DNA from: a virus
IMG/VR virus record: IMGVR_UViG_3300021197_000586
Coordinates: 1 to 28,973 of that record
Direction: 5' to 3' (one strand)
Length of the DNA: 28,973 nucleotides
In this document: positions 26,145 to 28,973 of the stretch, in pieces
Numbering within the stretch: position 1 is the first letter of the stretch
Layout of the letters: every line of letters begins with the position of its first letter
The notes under the pieces: generated by a model
The model's database searches: none
What the model saw: the letters and a program-made list of their open reading frames with translations, nothing else
Told to the model about the DNA's origin: nothing
Made by a program: the position numbers and the translations under genes

Positions 26145-28394
26145 CTATCTAATTAAATCGCTTGTTAATCCCTTATTGGTATACCTTGCAAAGTTAATGG
26201 AAATTTTTGAGCTTTTCTTTTCAGGTGTATAAAGATGCTTTTGACAAGCCATGATTGCTAAACCACTGCTAATAGATGCATCAAACTTAGTTCTGTTTCC
26301 TATATCAAACTTTGCCCAGTCTTCTAGAGTCCTGGTAAATGGCATAGAACCCATCAAGTCAGAGTCTCTAAATGTACCTTCCATATCCAAGCCAATATGC
26401 TTTTCAATATATGATTCTATTGCAGCAGCATGAGCTTGTTTTATATCCTCACTGGAGTTTGGTATACCTCCTAATTCTTTTTCTGTTCTTGATAATTTAT
26501 TAAAAACCTTATCAGGCCTATTCATACTAAAAGCTCTGTATCCTCTGTTTTTAAAATGATACAAAAGCCTAGGCTTGTTATTCTCAACAAGTATAGGCAT
26601 TCCATAAAACACACAAGCCATTAACACTTCTTCAAAAAATATTTCTGCCGTTTGAGGTCTTGCTACATACTCTAAGAAAAACTCATTGCTTGGAGCTTCG
26701 TCCATGTTAAATTTTGTAAGACCATGTAGTGCACCATTAGAACCTCTTCCACCTACTGTTCCAGATATGTCATAACTATCACAACCAAAAGCACCCAGGT
26801 GTTCATTACCTGGCATCTTTTTGCCATTCCTATTTATGACTCTATTCTGTAAATTTTTGTTAGGAGTCCAAGATACCAAGAATCTTCCACGATTATTAGG
26901 TGTCCATATAACCTTAGAATCTTTTATTCCATCTTTCCATGAGAAAGACCCTCTTGTTAAATGATGTTCTTTTATAGTAGAGTCATTATAATCAATCTGC
27001 TGATATATCTTTGTTAAATTAAATAAAGATTGTTTACTCTCATCTCTGAAAGCATGTGACTCAGTTCTTGGGAACTGTCTATAAAATTCATTTAAAGCAT
27101 CAGGGTCATTCTTTAAGCTATCAACTTCAGCTTCCCAGTAATCTATTGCACCATTTTCTATAATCTCACCATCTACACCAATAGTTTTTTCTTCAGGCTT
27201 TCTAAAAACAGGCAATCCATATCTGTCTATAAATCCTTCCATATTCCATTCCATTGGAATAAATAAGTTATATAGTCCGCTTTTGGTTTGGCCATTAGAA
27301 TTACGTTTACTTAATGAAGAATCTTCGTATAATTTTTTAAAATTATCTCCACCCTTGCTTAATGCATTAGAAGTAGAACCCATCATACATTTACCTATAA
27401 TCTTACTACCTAAACGTAAACAGGTTTTTGTTACACGCCAGTTATTTAAAATATTATTTGGCTTTACCCATTTACCACTTTCATCATGCACTAACAATAA
27501 TAGCTTCTCACCATCATAAGAGTTGTCATCTGTGTTCTTCCAATCTATAGTTGTATCTAATCCTAACAGCTCTTCTTTATCAGCATCATACATGTTTTTC
27601 TTTGTTATCTTAGACGCTGGTATTCTAAATGCTAACTCTGTCTTAGGTTTATCCATACCATCTTGTATAGGCTTGAAGAAGAATGGTAGTCTGTTTGCTA
27701 TAGGAACAACTTTATCAGTAAACATTTTCTTAGCGTCTGCTCCTGTTTTAGATAGTATTCCAACTCTAGAATCTTTTGCAAGTGTTCCTGTATTAACGCT
27801 TTCTGAAGAGCCCATGTAAGAAAAACCTGACCTTCTTATTTTTAGATAAGTCATTCCAAAACTTCTGTTATCTGCTTTACATGCCTCCCAATACAAATAA
27901 AATATTCTATTAGCTTCTCTATAATCTGGGTAACCAACATCTATAGATGTCCATTGCAAGTACATGTAGTGAGCTCCTGATATGTATGTAGGAACTCCAT
28001 TGTTCATAAACCAATAACCTAACTCTCTATTATCAAATTCATTCTCAATATAATCAACCCAGTTGTTTTTAAACTCACTAGGCATTTCATTCCATTGAAA
28101 TATAGATTGAATTTTACTAAGAGGTTTTGGAATATCTATTCTTTCCCAGTATTGTTCAGATTTTTTATTTGAACGTGAATGTATTTTTTTTGGTTGTTTG
28201 GGTAGACCAATAATAAGACCTTGTATATTTATAATCTCTCCAAGCTCGCCACTTCTAGATATACAGACAAAGTCATATTTCTTGTTGTATCCATACTCCC
28301 AACTTTTATTTTTGTTCTTGTTGGTAAGTACGGATTTAGGTACGTAATCTTGTACCACTTTATACATGTCGTTATTTTGACCTACGCTCTGCAA
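26145..28394 (-). CDS. terL: Terminase large subunit, 749 aa
   Basis: The ATPase motifs are visible: a degenerate Walker A-like IRRSGFSYMGSS (residues 186-197), Walker B LLLLVHDES (about 298-306, Asp304 and Glu305), and coupling motif MMGSTS (337-342). The C-terminal nuclease carries candidate acidic ligands Asp539 in GAFGCDSYD, Glu604 in LVENN and Asp705 in FDASISSGLAIMA. The motor drives DNA through the portal and cuts concatemers. Its end abuts the portal start with no gap. The first ATG overlaps the 93-aa gene by 23 bases; the next ATG at 28367 (MYKVVQDYVP) would give a 740-aa protein without overlap and is a real alternative. The length matches crAss-like large terminases. Confidence 0.9.
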   Translation of the reverse strand: MQSVGQNNDMYKVVQDYVPKSVLTNKNKNKSWEYGYNKKYDFVCISRSGELGEIINIQGLIIGLPKQPKKIHSRSNKKSEQYWERIDIPKPLSKIQSIFQWNEMPSEFKNNWVDYIENEFDNRELGYWFMNNGVPTYISGAHYMYLQWTSIDVGYPDYREANRIFYLYWEACKADNRSFGMTYLKIRRSGFSYMGSSESVNTGTLAKDSRVGILSKTGADAKKMFTDKVVPIANRLPFFFKPIQDGMDKPKTELAFRIPASKITKKNMYDADKEELLGLDTTIDWKNTDDNSYDGEKLLLLVHDESGKWVKPNNILNNWRVTKTCLRLGSKIIGKCMMGSTSNALSKGGDNFKKLYEDSSLSKRNSNGQTKSGLYNLFIPMEWNMEGFIDRYGLPVFRKPEEKTIGVDGEIIENGAIDYWEAEVDSLKNDPDALNEFYRQFPRTESHAFRDESKQSLFNLTKIYQQIDYNDSTIKEHHLTRGSFSWKDGIKDSKVIWTPNNRGRFLVSWTPNKNLQNRVINRNGKKMPGNEHLGAFGCDSYDISGTVGGRGSNGALHGLTKFNMDEAPSNEFFLEYVARPQTAEIFFEEVLMACVFYGMPILVENNKPRLLYHFKNRGYRAFSMNRPDKVFNKLSRTEKELGGIPNSSEDIKQAHAAAIESYIEKHIGLDMEGTFRDSDLMGSMPFTRTLEDWAKFDIGNRTKFDASISSGLAIMACQKHLYTPEKKSSKISINFARYTNKGLTSDLIR

Positions 28395-28653
28395 ATCCTT
28401 GTTTTGTATCTACTTTGTTATTATTTTCTGCCATAGACAAAGCTTCTTTCTCTGCCTCTATTCTACTTAGTATTTCAAATGCATCAAATATAGCTAACTT
28501 CTTAGTAGCTGCTGCATTCTTAAGTCTATCTGCAGCCAAATCATCTTCAGGGTCTGGCTTAATAATATCTTCTTTGGCAACTTTAATTAACTGGTGAACA
28601 GCTCTTCTGGCTGCGTCAATAATTTCTAATTTAATTTCTCTGTTTGATTTCAT
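28372..28653 (-). CDS. Small helical protein, candidate small terminase subunit, 93 aa
   Basis: The protein is almost entirely helical and charged. A central segment DPEDDLAADRLKNAAATKK is followed by LAIFDAFEILSRIEAEKEAL. A similar small gene is, from memory, common directly before TerL in uncultured Bacteroidetes phages. Its place suggests a DNA-recognition partner of the terminase, but no helix-turn-helix can be assigned with confidence. Its ATG overlaps the stop of the GroES-like frame by four bases (ATGA), and its end overlaps the first possible TerL start by 23 bases, so the three reading frames probably share one transcript. Calling it TerS is inference from position. Confidence 0.6.
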   Translation of the reverse strand: MKSNREIKLEIIDAARRAVHQLIKVAKEDIIKPDPEDDLAADRLKNAAATKKLAIFDAFEILSRIEAEKEALSMAENNNKVDTKQGFAERRSK

Positions 28654-28886
28654 AATATCATTGTTATTTGATGGTCAAACATTCTATATAGTTTTTCTCC
28701 ATCTACTTCAAACTCATATTCGCTATCAGGCTTAAATGAAATTAAGTCTCCTTTATTAACGCCTTGATTTACTAATGTAGTATTAGGATAAATCATTTCT
28801 GCAACTAAAGGCTCTTCTTTAGTGTTTTTAAATATAATAGATTCTTTTGTTTTAATTGGTTTAACATAACAGTATCTATAATGTGC
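28650..28886 (-). CDS. GroES-like co-chaperonin frame without a clear start codon
   Basis: The frame reads YCYVKPIKTKESIIF, then EEPLVAEMIYPN, then GDLISFKPDSEYEFEVDGEK and LYRMFDHQITMIL. This fits the GroES pattern: an N-terminal VKPI strand, an exchanged-loop position, GD...F, and a C-terminal VDG-x-x-hydrophobic-x-M...I-L strand. No ATG, GTG or TTG occurs between the in-frame TAA (28889-28887) and codon 31. The only internal ATG (28796) would leave 48 residues lacking the first strands. Directly before the TAA, the same frame reads MFKKKDKW from an ATG at 28913. A start lost by one indel, a non-standard start, or decay are all possible. Phage GroES-like proteins help fold capsid proteins with host GroEL; that role is inferred here. 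The stop overlaps the next gene by ATGA. Confidence 0.5.
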   Translation of the reverse strand, partial: AHYRYCYVKPIKTKESIIFKNTKEEPLVAEMIYPNTTLVNQGVNKGDLISFKPDSEYEFEVDGEKLYRMFDHQITMIL

Positions 28887-28973
28887 TTACCATTTATCTT
28901 TTTTTTTAAACATAAAGAATTGTTCGTATTAAATTAAAAAAAAGTTATCTTTCAAAAATCTTTTACTGTTTTT
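28887..28973 (-). other. Leader region with no gene assigned
   Basis: This AT-rich end of the window holds an eight-codon frame MFKKKDKW (28913-28887) containing a run of nine A residues. Its TAA stop is in frame with the GroES-like sequence that follows. I see no promoter consensus or hairpin here. Confidence 0.4.

Noticed and set aside
28221-28436. A 71-codon plus-strand frame with a membrane-like product
   Set aside because: It is antisense to the TerL start and the 93-aa gene, with no promoter or leader signal on that strand.
28887-28913. MFKKKDKW as a functional leader peptide gene
   Set aside because: Eight codons around an A9 run are too little to support a gene; it is recorded only as context for the blocked GroES-like frame.
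1-28973. tRNA genes, CRISPR arrays, insertion sequences, integrase or attachment sites
   Set aside because: No cloverleaf, regularly spaced repeats, transposase, recombinase or terminal inverted repeats were noticed on either strand.

Overview
The window is a 29 kb stretch of the structural (morphogenesis) half of a tailed bacteriophage genome. Every credible gene lies on the minus strand, so transcription runs from position 28973 towards position 1. The DNA is AT-rich and densely packed, with gaps of 0 to 55 bases at most junctions and several short overlaps. The gene starts follow A-rich leaders without Shine-Dalgarno sequences, and three gaps carry a TATMTTTGTA motif that fits the TAnnTTTG -7 element of Bacteroidetes sigma factors. 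The host is therefore probably a member of the Bacteroidetes/Flavobacteria. The gene order and the remembered signatures of TerL, portal, capsid and connector proteins look like the virion module of crAss-like, podovirus-type phages or their aquatic relatives. No profile search was possible here.

Layout in transcription order. (1) 28973-28372: a GroES-like open frame without an obvious start codon, then a 93-aa helical protein in the position of a small terminase subunit. (2) 28394-23709: the large terminase (ATPase plus nuclease motifs) and the portal, which directly abut. (3) 23654-21048: an acidic scaffold-like protein and the major capsid protein, preceded by a promoter-like motif and closed by a strong GC-rich hairpin with a T-tract. 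(4) 20980-20228: a 250-aa virion-associated protein standing alone between two terminators. (5) 20102-11895: behind the second terminator and a second promoter-like motif, two connector/ring proteins, a 1481-aa tail hub/stabilization protein, and two beta-rich structural proteins. (6) 11872 down to the window edge: after a third promoter-like motif, a cupin protein, a 302-aa protein resembling a membrane-active ejection protein, a 631-aa hydrophilic protein, and a giant reading frame of at least 2844 codons that runs off the window.

The genes form a coherent programme: terminase and portal package DNA into a shell made by scaffold and capsid protein, the ring and tail-hub proteins close the vertex, and the last block supplies cargo that probably leaves the virion with the DNA. 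The most interesting object is the giant protein at 1-8534. It has tandem N-terminal repeats, a phage-specific IPT-type domain, a Gly/Ala-rich hydrophobic segment, a conserved domain with HDFFGH plus GEENAW, a second conserved phage domain, and a gluzincin-like HEMGH...E site. I infer a multi-domain, virion-packaged effector delivered at infection.
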